A stretch of DNA of 64,000 nt from contig CP070812.1 of assembly GCA_020344015.1 (NCBI GenBank), forward strand, positions 4,738,978 through 4,802,977, given 5' to 3'. This DNA is from Gemmatimonadota bacterium (GTDB lineage: Bacteria > Gemmatimonadota > Gemmatimonadetes > Palauibacterales > KS3-K002). Shown here piece after piece: positions 47,287-56,067 of the stretch. The notes beneath the pieces were generated by a model. That model saw only the letters and a list, made by a program, of their open reading frames with translations, was not told where the DNA came from and searched no databases. Numbering within the stretch: position 1 is the first letter of the stretch; every line of letters begins with the position of its first letter. The translations under genes and the position numbers were made by a program.

Positions 47287-48393
47287 GTGGCTGATTCGCA
47301 CGCGACCCTGGAAGACACGCAGTTCGTTAGAAGGGCCGTCGAGGCGGCTATTCGCATCGGCGTTCTGGCCTTGCTGGCGGCGTGGTCGTTCATGATTATG
47401 CGGCCGTTCATAATGCCGATCATGTGGGGCGTCATCATCGCCGTCGCCGTCTTCCCGGCGTACGGCTACCTGACTGCAAAGCTGGGCGGGCGTCGCCGAC
47501 TGACGGCGTCGTTACTAACGGTCCTCGCCCTGGCGCTTCTACTCGTCCCATCCGTGAGTTTCTTCGGGGGCACCTTCGACGCGGTGAGGTCCGTGGCGGA
47601 GCAGATGGATGCGGGTACGTTGGCCGTGCCACCGCCACCGGAGGGTGTGAGCACTTGGCCGCTGATCGGTGAAGATGTGCACGGCATCTGGAGTCAGGCG
47701 TCGACCAACCTGGAAGCCACTCTCCAGCGATACGAGCCACAGGTCCGGGCCTTCGGTCGCTGGCTTCTATCTTCCGTGGCCGGGCTGGGGATGAGCGTGG
47801 TTCAGTTCGTGATCTCGATCATCATCGCCGGCGTGTTCCTGGCGACGGCGGATAGCAGCAAGGACGCAGCCGTTCGGGTCGCGACTCGCTTCGCGGGTGA
47901 TAGGGGGCCAGCGCTCACGACCATGACGGAGAAGACGATCCGCAGCGTAGCCATCGGCGTGGTAGGCATCGCGCTCATCCAGTCGGCCATGGGGGGCATC
48001 GGGATGGCGGCGGCCGGCGTGCCGGCGGCGGGGCTATGGGCTCTGCTGATCCTGATCCTCGCCGTCATCCAGCTTCCGCCGTTCTTGGTCCTCGCCCCGG
48101 TCGCCGTCTACGTGTTCGCGAGCGCCAGCACGGTGATAGCCGTCCTGTTCTTGATCTGGGCCATCATCGTCAGCGGTAGCGATACGTTCCTGAAACCGCT
48201 GTTCCTGGGGCGGGGTGTCGACGTCCCGATGCTGGTCGTTCTGCTCGGCGCCATCGGCGGAATGATGCTGTCGGGCATCATCGGGCTCTTCCTGGGCGCC
48301 GTGATCCTGGCCATCGCCTACCAGCTGTTCATCGCATGGCTGGACGACGCTCCTCCGGGCGCCGCCGAGGCGGCCGAAGCGACTAGCGGCTAG
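47287..48393 (+). CDS. AI-2E family transporter (UPF0118/PerM)
   Basis: A 368-residue inner-membrane protein with about eight membrane segments in the AI-2E exporter/PerM layout: two N-terminal helices, a periplasmic helical domain (about 75-165), then the C-terminal bundle including GVPAAGLWALLILILAVIQL and the family signature FLKPLFLGRGVDVPMLVVLL. Homologues export autoinducer-2 or act as sodium/proton antiporters; which applies is unknown. GTG start, short spacing to the upstream barrel gene. Confidence 0.9.
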   Translation: MADSHATLEDTQFVRRAVEAAIRIGVLALLAAWSFMIMRPFIMPIMWGVIIAVAVFPAYGYLTAKLGGRRRLTASLLTVLALALLLVPSVSFFGGTFDAVRSVAEQMDAGTLAVPPPPEGVSTWPLIGEDVHGIWSQASTNLEATLQRYEPQVRAFGRWLLSSVAGLGMSVVQFVISIIIAGVFLATADSSKDAAVRVATRFAGDRGPALTTMTEKTIRSVAIGVVGIALIQSAMGGIGMAAAGVPAAGLWALLILILAVIQLPPFLVLAPVAVYVFASASTVIAVLFLIWAIIVSGSDTFLKPLFLGRGVDVPMLVVLLGAIGGMMLSGIIGLFLGAVILAIAYQLFIAWLDDAPPGAAEAAEATSG

Positions 48394-48471
48394 GACAACT
48401 GGCGCCTACTGCCGGCGACGACCATACTGTCCGCACGACCGTCGGAACACTGCGAGGATAGGAGGCCCGCG

Positions 48472-49401
48472 ATGCGTAGGCCGGTGCTGGTGTTTTCCCT
48501 GATCACGCTGTCGGCGACCCAGCTACTAGCTCAGGAACCCAGCCGGGTCCTCAACGGCTACAGGTTTGTCCCGTCGAGGTTCGTGCCTCACCCCTTCGCC
48601 GTCAGCTACTTCGCCACGAGCACGGGCGGTGGGGTCGCGTTCGATTTGAAGACCCCGTTCGTAGACCTTAGTGGTGATACCCTGGGGACCCTGACTGGCG
48701 ATGTCGCTTTCATGTCCCTCGCCTTCCAGTATCAACAGAGGTTCGGTAAATGGTTCGCCGCGCGGTTCGGGTTCACCGGTAGCGGACGTCTGGGGATCGA
48801 CGAACAGTCGGTCCTGGCTCAGGGAGTGACGGGCTCTTTTCTCTGGAATCTCGGAGCGACCGCGAGGATCTTCCAGAGCGAGAAAGTGCTCGTGTCGGGA
48901 GCGGTGGATTTGGGACGCACGGATCTGGTCGGCCTGGACCCCTTCAATTTTGCGCAGAAGATCGTGGATGAGGGGCTCGGCGCGGAAGACAATAACTTGG
49001 TGGGGACCGCGGAGGCGATCAGCGCGGTAGCCAGCGCGAGCGTCGGTTGGGCTCCGGCGCCGTGGATCGGCGTCACGGGGGTTCTGGACGTAGGCTACGG
49101 GGACGTGACCGAGTCATCACCCGAGACCGTGATCGGCGGCGGCGGAACGGTGGGCATCGATCTCGCGAATCTGGGAGCGGTCCCTATCGGCTTCTTGCTT
49201 GCTGCCGAGACGGATGCCTTCCAGCAAGGTGGGGCCGATCTCGCCGCTCGGTCTTGGACTTACGGCTTCGGCGTTTTCTACACCGGCTGGGACGATTTCT
49301 CCATCGGCCTCGAGACTTCGATGGCGTTGTTCGACAGACGGGATTCCGAGGAAGACTTCGAGGCATTCATCGCCACGTTCAATCTGCGTTACTGGCCTTA
49401 G
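48472..49401 (+). CDS. Putative outer-membrane barrel, unknown
   Basis: A 309-residue exported protein: signal peptide ([20 protein letters not shown]) and alternating strands ([40 protein letters not shown]). It ends in NLRYWP, without a terminal Phe. AGGAGG precedes the start; the arsenite pump gene follows 14 bases after the stop. I do not recognise a family. It may serve the arsenic module or the upstream permease. Confidence 0.65.
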   Translation: MRRPVLVFSLITLSATQLLAQEPSRVLNGYRFVPSRFVPHPFAVSYFATSTGGGVAFDLKTPFVDLSGDTLGTLTGDVAFMSLAFQYQQRFGKWFAARFGFTGSGRLGIDEQSVLAQGVTGSFLWNLGATARIFQSEKVLVSGAVDLGRTDLVGLDPFNFAQKIVDEGLGAEDNNLVGTAEAISAVASASVGWAPAPWIGVTGVLDVGYGDVTESSPETVIGGGGTVGIDLANLGAVPIGFLLAAETDAFQQGGADLAARSWTYGFGVFYTGWDDFSIGLETSMALFDRRDSEEDFEAFIATFNLRYWP

Positions 49402-49415
49402 GAGGAGGTGGGGCG

Positions 49416-50513
49416 ATGATGGCGGTGGGCAGTCCTTCGGTCGCGCGGCGACTCTCGTTTCTCGACCGCTACCTGACGGTCTGGATCTTCGCTGCTATGG
49501 CCTTCGGGGTCGCGATCGGCTACCTGTGGCCCGAGCCGGTCGAGGCGATCAACAGGGCGACCCAGATCGGCACAACCTCGATCCCCATCGCCATCGGGCT
49601 CATCCTCATGATGTACCCGCCGCTGGCCAAGGTCCGCTACGAGAAGTTCTGGGTGGTTCTGCGGCACAAGCGCATCCTGGCGCTGTCGTTGTTCCAGAAC
49701 TGGGTGATCGGGCCGCTGGTCATGTTCCTGCTGGCGGTGCTGCTGCTGCGAGATCTTCCGGGCTATGCGGTGGGCCTCATCCTGGTAGGCCTGGCGCGCT
49801 GCATCGCCATGGTGCTGGTGTGGAACGATCTGGCCGAGGGCGATCACGACCTGGCCGCGGGGCTCGTGGCGGCCAACGCCGTCTTCCAGGTGCTGTTTTA
49901 CGGCTTCTACGCCTGGGTCTTCATCACGCTGCTGCCACCGCTGTTCGGGTTTCAGGGAGCGGAGATGCACGTGAGTGTGGGCGAGATCGCGCGCACGGTC
50001 TTCATCTACCTGGGGATCCCGTTCTTGGCTGGCCTCATCACGCGCTTCGTGCTGTTGAAGCTGAAAGGTAGAGAGTGGTACGAGCGCGTGTTCATCCCAC
50101 GCATCAGCCCGATCACTCTTGCGGCGTTGCTGTTCACGGTCGTGGTGATGTTCTCCCTCAAAGGCGAGCTGATCGTGCAGCTTCCGTATGACGTGGTCCG
50201 GATCGCGATCCCGTTGACGATCTACTTCGTCGCGATGTTCGTCATCACCTTCTTCGCCGCGCGGCTGCTGCGTGGCGAGTACCCGGAGACGACGACCGTC
50301 GCGCTTACTGCTGCCAGCAACGACTTCGAGCTGGCCATAGCGGTAGCCATCGCCGTGTTCGGCATCGCGTCGCAGCCGGCTTTCGCCACGGTGATCGGTC
50401 CGCTGGTCGAGGTGCCCGTGATGATCGGACTCGTCCAGGTCTCGCTGTGGGCTAAGCGCCGCTTCTTCGACGAGCCGGTGGCTGCGGCTGCTGCGGTCGG
50501 GGGAGGGGAGTAG
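49416..50513 (+). CDS. acr3: ACR3-type arsenite efflux permease
   Basis: A 365-residue inner-membrane carrier with about ten helices. The signature region [19 protein letters not shown] contains the conserved Cys of the As(III) path, and [20 protein letters not shown] the second conserved motif. It exports arsenite with the proton gradient. The ATG follows GGAGGAGGTGGGG. It is followed 6 bases later by the arsenate reductase gene. Confidence 0.93.
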   Translation: MMAVGSPSVARRLSFLDRYLTVWIFAAMAFGVAIGYLWPEPVEAINRATQIGTTSIPIAIGLILMMYPPLAKVRYEKFWVVLRHKRILALSLFQNWVIGPLVMFLLAVLLLRDLPGYAVGLILVGLARCIAMVLVWNDLAEGDHDLAAGLVAANAVFQVLFYGFYAWVFITLLPPLFGFQGAEMHVSVGEIARTVFIYLGIPFLAGLITRFVLLKLKGREWYERVFIPRISPITLAALLFTVVVMFSLKGELIVQLPYDVVRIAIPLTIYFVAMFVITFFAARLLRGEYPETTTVALTAASNDFELAIAVAIAVFGIASQPAFATVIGPLVEVPVMIGLVQVSLWAKRRFFDEPVAAAAAVGGGE

Positions 50514-50519
50514 CCGGGG

Positions 50520-51230
50520 ATGGCACTTCGCCTTGAGCTGCTGGTCACGCCCGACTGTCGCCACGCCGAAGCGGCGGAGCAGCTCGTACGGAGCACAATC
50601 GCTCGCATGGCACCCGATGCCGAGATCATCATTACCGTCGTCCACAACTCTGCGGAAGCGGAAGAACTCACTTTCCCCGGCTCGCCGACCGTGCGGCTGA
50701 ACGAAGAGGACCTGGACGGGCCCGATGTTGGGCCGCCCGCCTACGCCTGTCGCAGGTACGAGAGCGGCGAGGGCGTCCCGCCCGGGTGGTTGCTCGAGGC
50801 GCGCATCCTCCGGGCGCTGACGCCGCAGCACATGCTCTTCCTCTGCGTCGCGAACTCGGCGCGCAGCCAGATGGCCGAGGGGATCGCCCGAAGCCTGGCC
50901 CCCGACTCGGTTCGGATCTCATCCGCCGGTTCGGAGCCATCGCGGGTGAACCCGTACGCGATTAAGGCGCTCGAGGAGATCGGGATCGACGCGTCGGGCC
51001 AGCGCTCCAAGGGGGTGGATGAGATCCGCCGCACCGAGGGGCCGCCGGTGGACGCCGTAATTACGCTGTGCGCCGAGGAGGTGTGCCCCGTCTGGTTGGG
51101 CGACGCCCACCGCGTCCACTGGCCGCTCCCCGACCCGGCGGCCGCCACGGGCAGCGATGAGGAGATCCTGGCGTCTTTTCGGGGCGTCCGCGACGAGCTG
51201 AGCCGGCGGCTGACCGCGCTGTTCCGATAA
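50520..51230 (+). CDS. arsC: Thioredoxin-like domain fused to LMW-PTPase-type arsenate reductase
   Basis: A 236-residue two-domain protein. Residues 1-100 resemble the thioredoxin-fold protein often found near metal-resistance genes ([48 protein letters not shown]). Residues 104-236 are low-molecular-weight phosphatase-type ArsC: P-loop Cys109 in [17 protein letters not shown], redox Cys184 and Cys189 in [11 protein letters not shown], and Asp in LPDPAAA. The Cys-Cys spacing is two residues shorter than in the plasmid-type enzyme. Arsenate is reduced and exported by ACR3. The fusion could provide its own reductant. Confidence 0.88.
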   Translation: MALRLELLVTPDCRHAEAAEQLVRSTIARMAPDAEIIITVVHNSAEAEELTFPGSPTVRLNEEDLDGPDVGPPAYACRRYESGEGVPPGWLLEARILRALTPQHMLFLCVANSARSQMAEGIARSLAPDSVRISSAGSEPSRVNPYAIKALEEIGIDASGQRSKGVDEIRRTEGPPVDAVITLCAEEVCPVWLGDAHRVHWPLPDPAAATGSDEEILASFRGVRDELSRRLTALFR

Positions 51231-51278
51231 CCGAATTCTAAGCCAGTTAGGACGTTAGAGCCCTCGTGCAAACCGGGC

Positions 51279-51326
51279 TTGACGGGGAGTGGGGAAGTGT
51301 CGATACTGGTAACCAGATGGTTACCA
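51279..51326 (+). promoter_or_regulatory. ArsR promoter and operator, probably leaderless
   Basis: TTGACG (51279-51284), 17 bases, GATACT (51302-51307). The perfect palindrome TGGTAACC-AGAT-GGTTACCA (51307-51326) starts at the end of the -10 and contains the ATG (51317). Transcription starting at a normal distance would begin at or next to the ATG, giving a leaderless message. The encoded ArsR protein probably binds the palindrome. Confidence 0.85.
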
Positions 51327-51691
51327 ATATCAGCAAACTCGATCTCACGTTCGGCGCGCTCGCCGACCCGATCCGCCGCGCGATACTGGCCCGCCTGGCA
51401 CGGGGTGAAGCGACGGTGGGAGAGCTGGCCCGGCCCTTCGACGTCTCGCGACCTGCGATCTCGAAGCACTTGCGGGTGCTGGAGCGGGCGGGGTTGGTGC
51501 AGCGGACGCGGGACGGGCGGGTCAGCCGCTGCGAGCTGGACGCGGGGCCGATGCGAGACGCGGCCGATTGGATCGAGCGGTACCGGGAGTATTGGGAAGA
51601 GCAACTGGATTCGTTGGCCCGCTACCTCGAGGAGGGTTCGGCGGGCGGAGAACAAGAGGCCCCAACCAGAAGGAAGGAGAACGATTCATGA
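51317..51691 (+). CDS. ArsR-family repressor (SRPBCC-associated type)
   Basis: A 124-residue winged-helix repressor (TFGALADPIRRAILARLARG, RPFDVSRPAISKHLRVLERA, with the wing GLVQRTRDGRVSRCEL). The arsenic-type Cys pair is absent, and this subgroup is usually paired with an SRPBCC protein, as here: the following gene starts inside the stop (ATGA). The product likely senses an effector other than arsenite. The ATG lies within the operator. Confidence 0.92.
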   Translation: MVTNISKLDLTFGALADPIRRAILARLARGEATVGELARPFDVSRPAISKHLRVLERAGLVQRTRDGRVSRCELDAGPMRDAADWIERYREYWEEQLDSLARYLEEGSAGGEQEAPTRRKENDS

Positions 51692-52122
51692 GCACGGGAA
51701 CCGGAACATCACTGCGAGTGTCACGCGTGATCAAGGCGAGCCCGGAGGAGGTCTTCGCTGCGTGGACCCAACCCGAGCACTTGAAGCGCTGGTCGTGTCC
51801 CGAGGGGATGGAGGTCGGCGATGCTCAGGTAGACCTGACTGTGGGAGGCCGCTACCTGATTCGCATGGAGTCGCCGCAAGGGAAGGTGCACACGGCGGTG
51901 GGCGTCTATAGGGAAATCGAGCGACCGAGTCGCCTCGTATACACCTGGGACTGGGAGGAGGAGTCGATCGGCGAGACGATCGTGACGGTGGAGTTCAACG
52001 ATCTCGACGGGTCGACCGAGGTAGTGCTGACCCACGAGCTTTTCCCGAACGCCGAGGCCAAAGTCGGTCACGAGGAGGGTTGGACGAGCTGCCTGGGTCG
52101 TCTGGAGAAACTCTTGGCCTAA
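51688..52122 (+). CDS. SRPBCC/AHSA1-family protein
   Basis: A 144-residue START-like protein of the AHSA1 (activator of Hsp90 ATPase homologue) group. Motifs: VSRVIKASPEEVFAAWTQPE, HLKRWSCPEGMEVG, WDWEEESIGETIVTVEFND, and GWTSCLGRLEKLL at the end. It is thought to bind a small hydrophobic ligand. It overlaps arsR and ends three bases before the convergent barrel gene. A 30-bp piece of it recurs at 52952. Confidence 0.9.
   Translation: MSTGTGTSLRVSRVIKASPEEVFAAWTQPEHLKRWSCPEGMEVGDAQVDLTVGGRYLIRMESPQGKVHTAVGVYREIERPSRLVYTWDWEEESIGETIVTVEFNDLDGSTEVVLTHELFPNAEAKVGHEEGWTSCLGRLEKLLA
51942..51971 (+). repeat. 30-bp direct repeat, copy 1 (within the SRPBCC gene)
   Basis: Codes for TWDWEEESIG. Identical to 52952-52981 except for one base (C/T). 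Confidence 0.9.
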
Positions 52123-52125
52123 AGG

Positions 52126-52803
52126 CTAGTCGAAGCTGAGACTGAGGCCGAAGGCGATGGGAAAAGTCCAGGTGCGGGAATTCAGAAGCTGATCGGGATT
52201 CGGCAGCGCATCGAGTGCCAGATCGTCGGCGCGGTTGAGGTAGACGAAGTGACGTGCGCTCAGGAAAGCCCGGACGTTTTCGGTCGGACGGAATTCGATC
52301 GTTAGGCCGCCTAGCGCTGAGAGGTAAAACTCGGAGACGCGGTAACGGCCGGCGACTGGCAGTTGACCGAGATCGTGGGAGCGGAGCTGCGTGGCTCCTA
52401 ACCCGAAATCTGCGAAAAAGCTAAGCGGTGACTGGGGCACAAGTGGCAGCTCGAGCTTGAGCTCGGTGCTCTCGTGAGACAACCTCAGGCCCGCCGCCGG
52501 CTGCTCCTCGTAGCGTTGGACGTCGCTGATCGCGAGGATGAACGTGACGAGCTCCGCCGCCGAACGCTCGAGGCCGCTCGTCCTGTCTGCGATGCCGCTT
52601 GAGACCTCGAGCGGTGCGTCCCGGAGCTGCGCCTCGCTATAGCTGCCGAAGGTCACCTTCGTCTGCAGGACAGTGAGCCCCACAGGCGGGGCATCCTGCC
52701 CCGCAGCTACCGAGTGACTCAGGCAGAGGATCGCCGTCACCAGCCACGCTGTGCAGCGGTAGGTTCGGGCGAGCCGAGTTGAGTAATTCTTTGCCTGAGT
52801 CAC
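52126..52803 (-). CDS. Putative outer-membrane beta-barrel protein
   Basis: A 225-residue exported protein. The GTG at 52803 is chosen since it follows GTGAGGCAG and starts a signal peptide (LARTYRCTAWLVTAILCLSH, cleavage near VAAGQ). The mature part alternates like a small barrel (STELKLELPLVPQSPLSFFA, YLSALGGLTIEFRPTENVRA) and ends FGLSLSFD. The longer frame to 52935 has no ribosome site. I do not recognise a family; convergent with the SRPBCC gene. Confidence 0.68.
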   Translation of the reverse strand: MTQAKNYSTRLARTYRCTAWLVTAILCLSHSVAAGQDAPPVGLTVLQTKVTFGSYSEAQLRDAPLEVSSGIADRTSGLERSAAELVTFILAISDVQRYEEQPAAGLRLSHESTELKLELPLVPQSPLSFFADFGLGATQLRSHDLGQLPVAGRYRVSEFYLSALGGLTIEFRPTENVRAFLSARHFVYLNRADDLALDALPNPDQLLNSRTWTFPIAFGLSLSFD

Positions 52804-52951
52804 TGCAAAATCTGCCTCACATCGGTGGTTTTTGGCACGTCGCGTCGCTCTATTCCAGGAATACGAGCCGGCCAGACGGCCAGATAGTGCAATTTCGCTG
52901 CTGATTGTCGCAACAGTTATGCCGGTGTGTAACAATCTTGAAACGGAATCG

Positions 52952-52981
52952 CACCTGGGATTGGGAGGAGGAGTCGATCGG
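52952..52981 (+). repeat. 30-bp direct repeat, copy 2 (SRPBCC gene remnant)
   Basis: CACCTGGGATTGGGAGGAGG then AGTCGATCGG; 29 of 30 bases match 51942-51971. No further homology to the SRPBCC gene extends on either side. Confidence 0.9.
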
Positions 52982-53038
52982 TGCAGGTAGGGCAGGTGTT
53001 TTCAAGGACGTCACTGAGAATAAGGGCTTGCGGGATAC

Positions 53039-53067
53039 TTGACGTGTGTGCATTGGGAGCGAATACT
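53039..53067 (+). promoter_or_regulatory. Promoter of the barrel gene at 53280
   Basis: TTGACG (53039-53044), 17 bases, AATACT (53062-53067). It resembles the csoR and arsR promoters in this window. A 5' leader of about 205 bases would follow, with AGGAGGG just before the gene. Confidence 0.5.
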
Positions 53068-53279
53068 GCTAGTGGTCCAACCCTGTCCCATACGGCTAAT
53101 AGCTAGGATCCTGGGGTGCTCGTTCCATGTGGTGGTTTCGATTTCGGCCGCGGATCTTAGAGCCAATCGGACTCTAGCCAGGGTCGCGGCCGGTCTTTTC
53201 TGTCCGAACGCCGACGTTCGCATCCGGTGCGAAGTGTCGGAACGAGGTCTCTCAATCCCCTTTCCAGGAGGGTCGAGTC

Positions 53280-53948
53280 ATGAAGAGGTCCAGTTCCTTA
53301 TTACTCGTAGCGCTTCTCGTGGCGCTCGTTACCACACCCGGGCTGGCTCAGAACTTGAGCGCGGGGCCGACGGTGGGTATCGGCTTTGCGAACTGGGGTG
53401 GAGATGTCGAGGGCACGGACTCGAGATTCGGCCTGGGCATTGGCGGCTCCTTCGGATTCCAGCTGCACGATTACTTCAGACTCGCGGTGGACGGTGTGTA
53501 CGTGCAGAAGGGCATTTCTGAGGAAGAAGACGGGTTCTCCATCAAGACGAAACTCAGTTACTTGGAGTTCATGTTCCCCGCAACACTGACAATACCGGTT
53601 GCGGACAGCCCGATCACCCCGCGCATCTACTTGGGACCGGCGCTCGCCATCGAGACGGGCTGCAAATTCAGTGCTGAGGAGGGCGGAGCTGAGGTCGACG
53701 TAGGCTGCGATGAGATCTTCGAGATTAGCGAGGGGCAAGCGCCCGACTTTGATACCAAGAACCTCGACATAGGTCTCTTCTTCGGTGGCGGTGTTGACGT
53801 TGCGGTCGGCAGCGGGGCGATTAGTGTTGATATCCGTTACAACATTGGCCTGACAAACATTAATGACGTCGAGGGCGCGGAGGACGTATCCATCAAAAAC
53901 AGGAACCTCCAGATCGTGACTGGATACAGGTTCTTCTTCGGTGGCTGA
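53280..53948 (+). CDS. Small outer-membrane beta-barrel (OMP_b-brl-like)
   Basis: A 222-residue protein with a signal peptide (MKRSSSLLLVALLVALVTTP, cleavage near GLAQ) and an eight- or ten-strand barrel (GLGIGGSFGFQLHDYFRLAV, FMFPATLTIPVADSPITPRI). A disulfide may link the two Cys in TGCKFSAEEGGAEVDVGC. The C terminus GYRFFFGG suits barrel assembly. Function unknown. AGGAGGG supports the start; a hairpin follows the stop. Confidence 0.85.
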   Translation: MKRSSSLLLVALLVALVTTPGLAQNLSAGPTVGIGFANWGGDVEGTDSRFGLGIGGSFGFQLHDYFRLAVDGVYVQKGISEEEDGFSIKTKLSYLEFMFPATLTIPVADSPITPRIYLGPALAIETGCKFSAEEGGAEVDVGCDEIFEISEGQAPDFDTKNLDIGLFFGGGVDVAVGSGAISVDIRYNIGLTNINDVEGAEDVSIKNRNLQIVTGYRFFFGG

Positions 53949-53968
53949 TTCCGTACTCCGCGTATAAC

Positions 53969-53993
53969 GCGGGCCGGCTTTACGCCGGCCCGC
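53969..53993 (+). terminator. Hairpin terminator
   Basis: GCGGGCCGGC-TTTAC-GCCGGCCCGC, a perfect 10-bp stem 20 bases after the barrel stop, followed by AGCGTTT. The T-tract is short. The remaining 158 bases before the M14 gene hold nothing else I can name apart from its AAGGAG site. Confidence 0.68.
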
Positions 53994-54151
53994 AGCGTTT
54001 CTGGTGAGTGAGGGGACCGGCGCACCAGATCGCTTGCTAGCCGCCGAACACCAACGCGAATCGACAGGGGCGTCGCACCTGTCATCGCAGTGCGCGGACC
54101 CACATCTTTAGCCCGGCGCTCTATCCACCCGCCTCTCAAGGAGTTCAGCGA

Positions 54152-55885
54152 ATGCCTACCAGGGCCGTAAGACGAGGTCTCATCAGTTGTATCAGCTGGT
54201 GCTTTGTGATTCGTCCTTTGCTGATGGGGCCTCTGTTGGCTCAGCTAGAGAAGCCGCGCGATCCAGACTGGAACACCTATCACACGAGCGAGCGGGCTTA
54301 CGCCCTCCTCGAAGGTTGGGCGAGGGAGTTCCCAGGATTGACCAAACTTTACTCGATCGGTGAGACGCTGGCGGGTACGCCGCTTCTGGTCTTGGAGATC
54401 ACCAACAAGGAGACGGGCGAAGCCGGTGAGAAGCCGGGCTACTACTACGACGGCAATATTCACTCGGGCGAGCTGACCGCTGCCGAGGTGGCGCTGCATT
54501 TTGCGTGGTACCTGCTATCCAACTACGGGGAAGATACCCGGGTGACGCGCCTCCTGGACACGAGAACTTTGTACGTTCGTCCCAAGTTCAATCCGGATGG
54601 CGCTGACATCGCGCTCACCACAGAGCAGAACTTGCGTAGCACGCCGCGTCCCTACGACGAGGACGGCGATGGCGCCCTCGACGAAGATCCGGGCAACGAC
54701 CTGGACGGCGATGGCAGTATCACGCAGATGCGGGTGCCGAGCGCGACCGGTCTCTGGAAGGTGAGCGCGGCGGACCGGCGCGTCATGGTGCGACGCGGCG
54801 ACGGCGAGGTGGGGGGTGAGTTTTACGCGCTCTACTCGGAGGGTGTCGATGACGACGGTGACGGCCTGTTCAACGAGGATGGAGTCGGCGGCATCGACAT
54901 GAACCGTAACTTCCCGCGGAACTGGGGGTTGGAATTCGAACAGCGAGGTGCGGGGCCGTTCCCGCTATCGGAGCCTGAGACCCGGGCGACCATCGAGTTC
55001 TTCAGTTCCCATGGTAACATCACCGGTGTCTTCCACGGCCATACGTCCGGTGGGTTCCTCTTTCGTCTCCCGTCCACAACGTCGTGGGACGACTTCAGCC
55101 TCTCCGACCAGAATCTCATCCTCGAGATGTCCCGAAAGTACGAGACCACCACGGGTCAACGGGCAATCCCGAGCTACAGCAACCCGCGGGTCCATCGCTA
55201 CGGTACCCTAATCTCCTGGTCGTACTGGGACTTCGGGGTCGTGGGGTTCGTACCGGAGTTTTGGGGCGGCTTCGGTCGCGACTACGACAGCGACGGCGAA
55301 ATCTCGCAAGCGGAGCGGCACCGCTGGAACGAGGAAGAGCTCTCCGGTGAAGGCTTCGCCGATTGGGCGCCCTACAGCCACCCGCAGCTCGGTCGGGTCG
55401 AGATCGGCGGCTGGCGCTCCAAATTCACCAGGCAGAATCCACCGCCGCATCTGTTGCGAGGCGAACTCGAGTTGTACGTGCCGTGGATGATGTGGCTGGC
55501 CGAGATCAGTCCGCGGATCGTCCTCAGGGATGTCGAGGCTACACGCTTGGGCTCGGGACTGTTCAGAATCACGGGAGTCGTCGAGAACGAAGGGTACCTG
55601 CCGACGAACATTACTCAGCGCGCGCTGGACGCGGAGGTCGCGGTGCCGGTCCGAGTCGTTTTGGAGTTGACTGATGCGGAACTGGTGAGCGGTTCACCGC
55701 GAACCGAGCTCGGTCACCTCTTGGGGAGCCGCGATGCTCAGCGTCAGACGGGGACCGCCGGCGCGCGCCGGACGATCGAATACGTCGTCCGCGTCACAGG
55801 GAGCGACCCGCGCGTCACCATCACTGCAAGGTCCGAGAAGGGTGGGACCGTGCGGCGTGAGGTTCCGCTTGGCGGCGGGGGTTGA
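54152..55885 (+). CDS. Exported M14 zinc carboxypeptidase with calcium-loop inserts
   Basis: A 577-residue metallocarboxypeptidase. A signal sequence (residues ~10-31) is followed by the M14 fold: zinc ligands His104 and Glu107 in DGNIHSGELTAAEV, RPKFNPDGADI, the substrate motif IDMNRNFPRNWG and the third ligand near GVFHGHTSGGF. Acidic repeats DEDGDGALDED, DLDGDGSITQ, DDDGDGLFNEDG and DYDSDGEISQAE look like dockerin/EF-type calcium loops. The last 130 residues form a beta domain. It trims C-terminal residues outside the cytoplasm; the substrate is unknown but it neighbours the capBC genes. Confidence 0.88.
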   Translation: MPTRAVRRGLISCISWCFVIRPLLMGPLLAQLEKPRDPDWNTYHTSERAYALLEGWAREFPGLTKLYSIGETLAGTPLLVLEITNKETGEAGEKPGYYYDGNIHSGELTAAEVALHFAWYLLSNYGEDTRVTRLLDTRTLYVRPKFNPDGADIALTTEQNLRSTPRPYDEDGDGALDEDPGNDLDGDGSITQMRVPSATGLWKVSAADRRVMVRRGDGEVGGEFYALYSEGVDDDGDGLFNEDGVGGIDMNRNFPRNWGLEFEQRGAGPFPLSEPETRATIEFFSSHGNITGVFHGHTSGGFLFRLPSTTSWDDFSLSDQNLILEMSRKYETTTGQRAIPSYSNPRVHRYGTLISWSYWDFGVVGFVPEFWGGFGRDYDSDGEISQAERHRWNEEELSGEGFADWAPYSHPQLGRVEIGGWRSKFTRQNPPPHLLRGELELYVPWMMWLAEISPRIVLRDVEATRLGSGLFRITGVVENEGYLPTNITQRALDAEVAVPVRVVLELTDAELVSGSPRTELGHLLGSRDAQRQTGTAGARRTIEYVVRVTGSDPRVTITARSEKGGTVRREVPLGGGG

Positions 55886-55896
55886 GGGCGTCTTGC

Positions 55897-56067
55897 ACAT
55901 TCGACAACGGACAATCGACTACCGAGTTCGGGCATCTCTTCGGCTAGGGACGCCCGACTCACGACGGTCGGCTATCGGGTGGAGGCGAACGTCGTGCATC
56001 GAGCGTCGGGCGTTGGTAGTCGTGAAACAACTTGGAAGTCGGCAGTCGGCTGTAGGCTGTTGAATGT
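55897..56067. repeat. 171-bp nested imperfect palindrome covering the capB start
   Basis: Outer arms of 33 bases (55897-55929 and 56035-56067, 25 pairs match) enclose ACGCCCGAC/GTCGGGCGT (55950-55958 / 56005-56013, perfect) and ACGACG/CGTCGT (55961-55966 / 55990-55995). All three share nearly the same centre (about 55980). The right arm includes the capB ATG at 56064, which has no ribosome site of its own, so the fold could control translation. Confidence 0.8.

Larger units (their letters stand above)
52804..53279. other. Intergenic region with repeat remnant and promoter
   Basis: 476 bases between the divergent barrel genes. It contains the second copy of the 30-bp SRPBCC repeat (52952-52981) and the promoter at 53039. 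The frames here lack gene-like codon use. Base composition is less GC-rich around 52900-53060. Confidence 0.6.

Noticed and set aside
49398-50831. Minus-strand open frame of 477 codons opposite the arsenite pump
   Set aside because: Composition is Arg/His/Gln/Asp rich, typical of antisense of a GC-rich membrane protein; the ACR3 motifs on the other strand are unmistakable.
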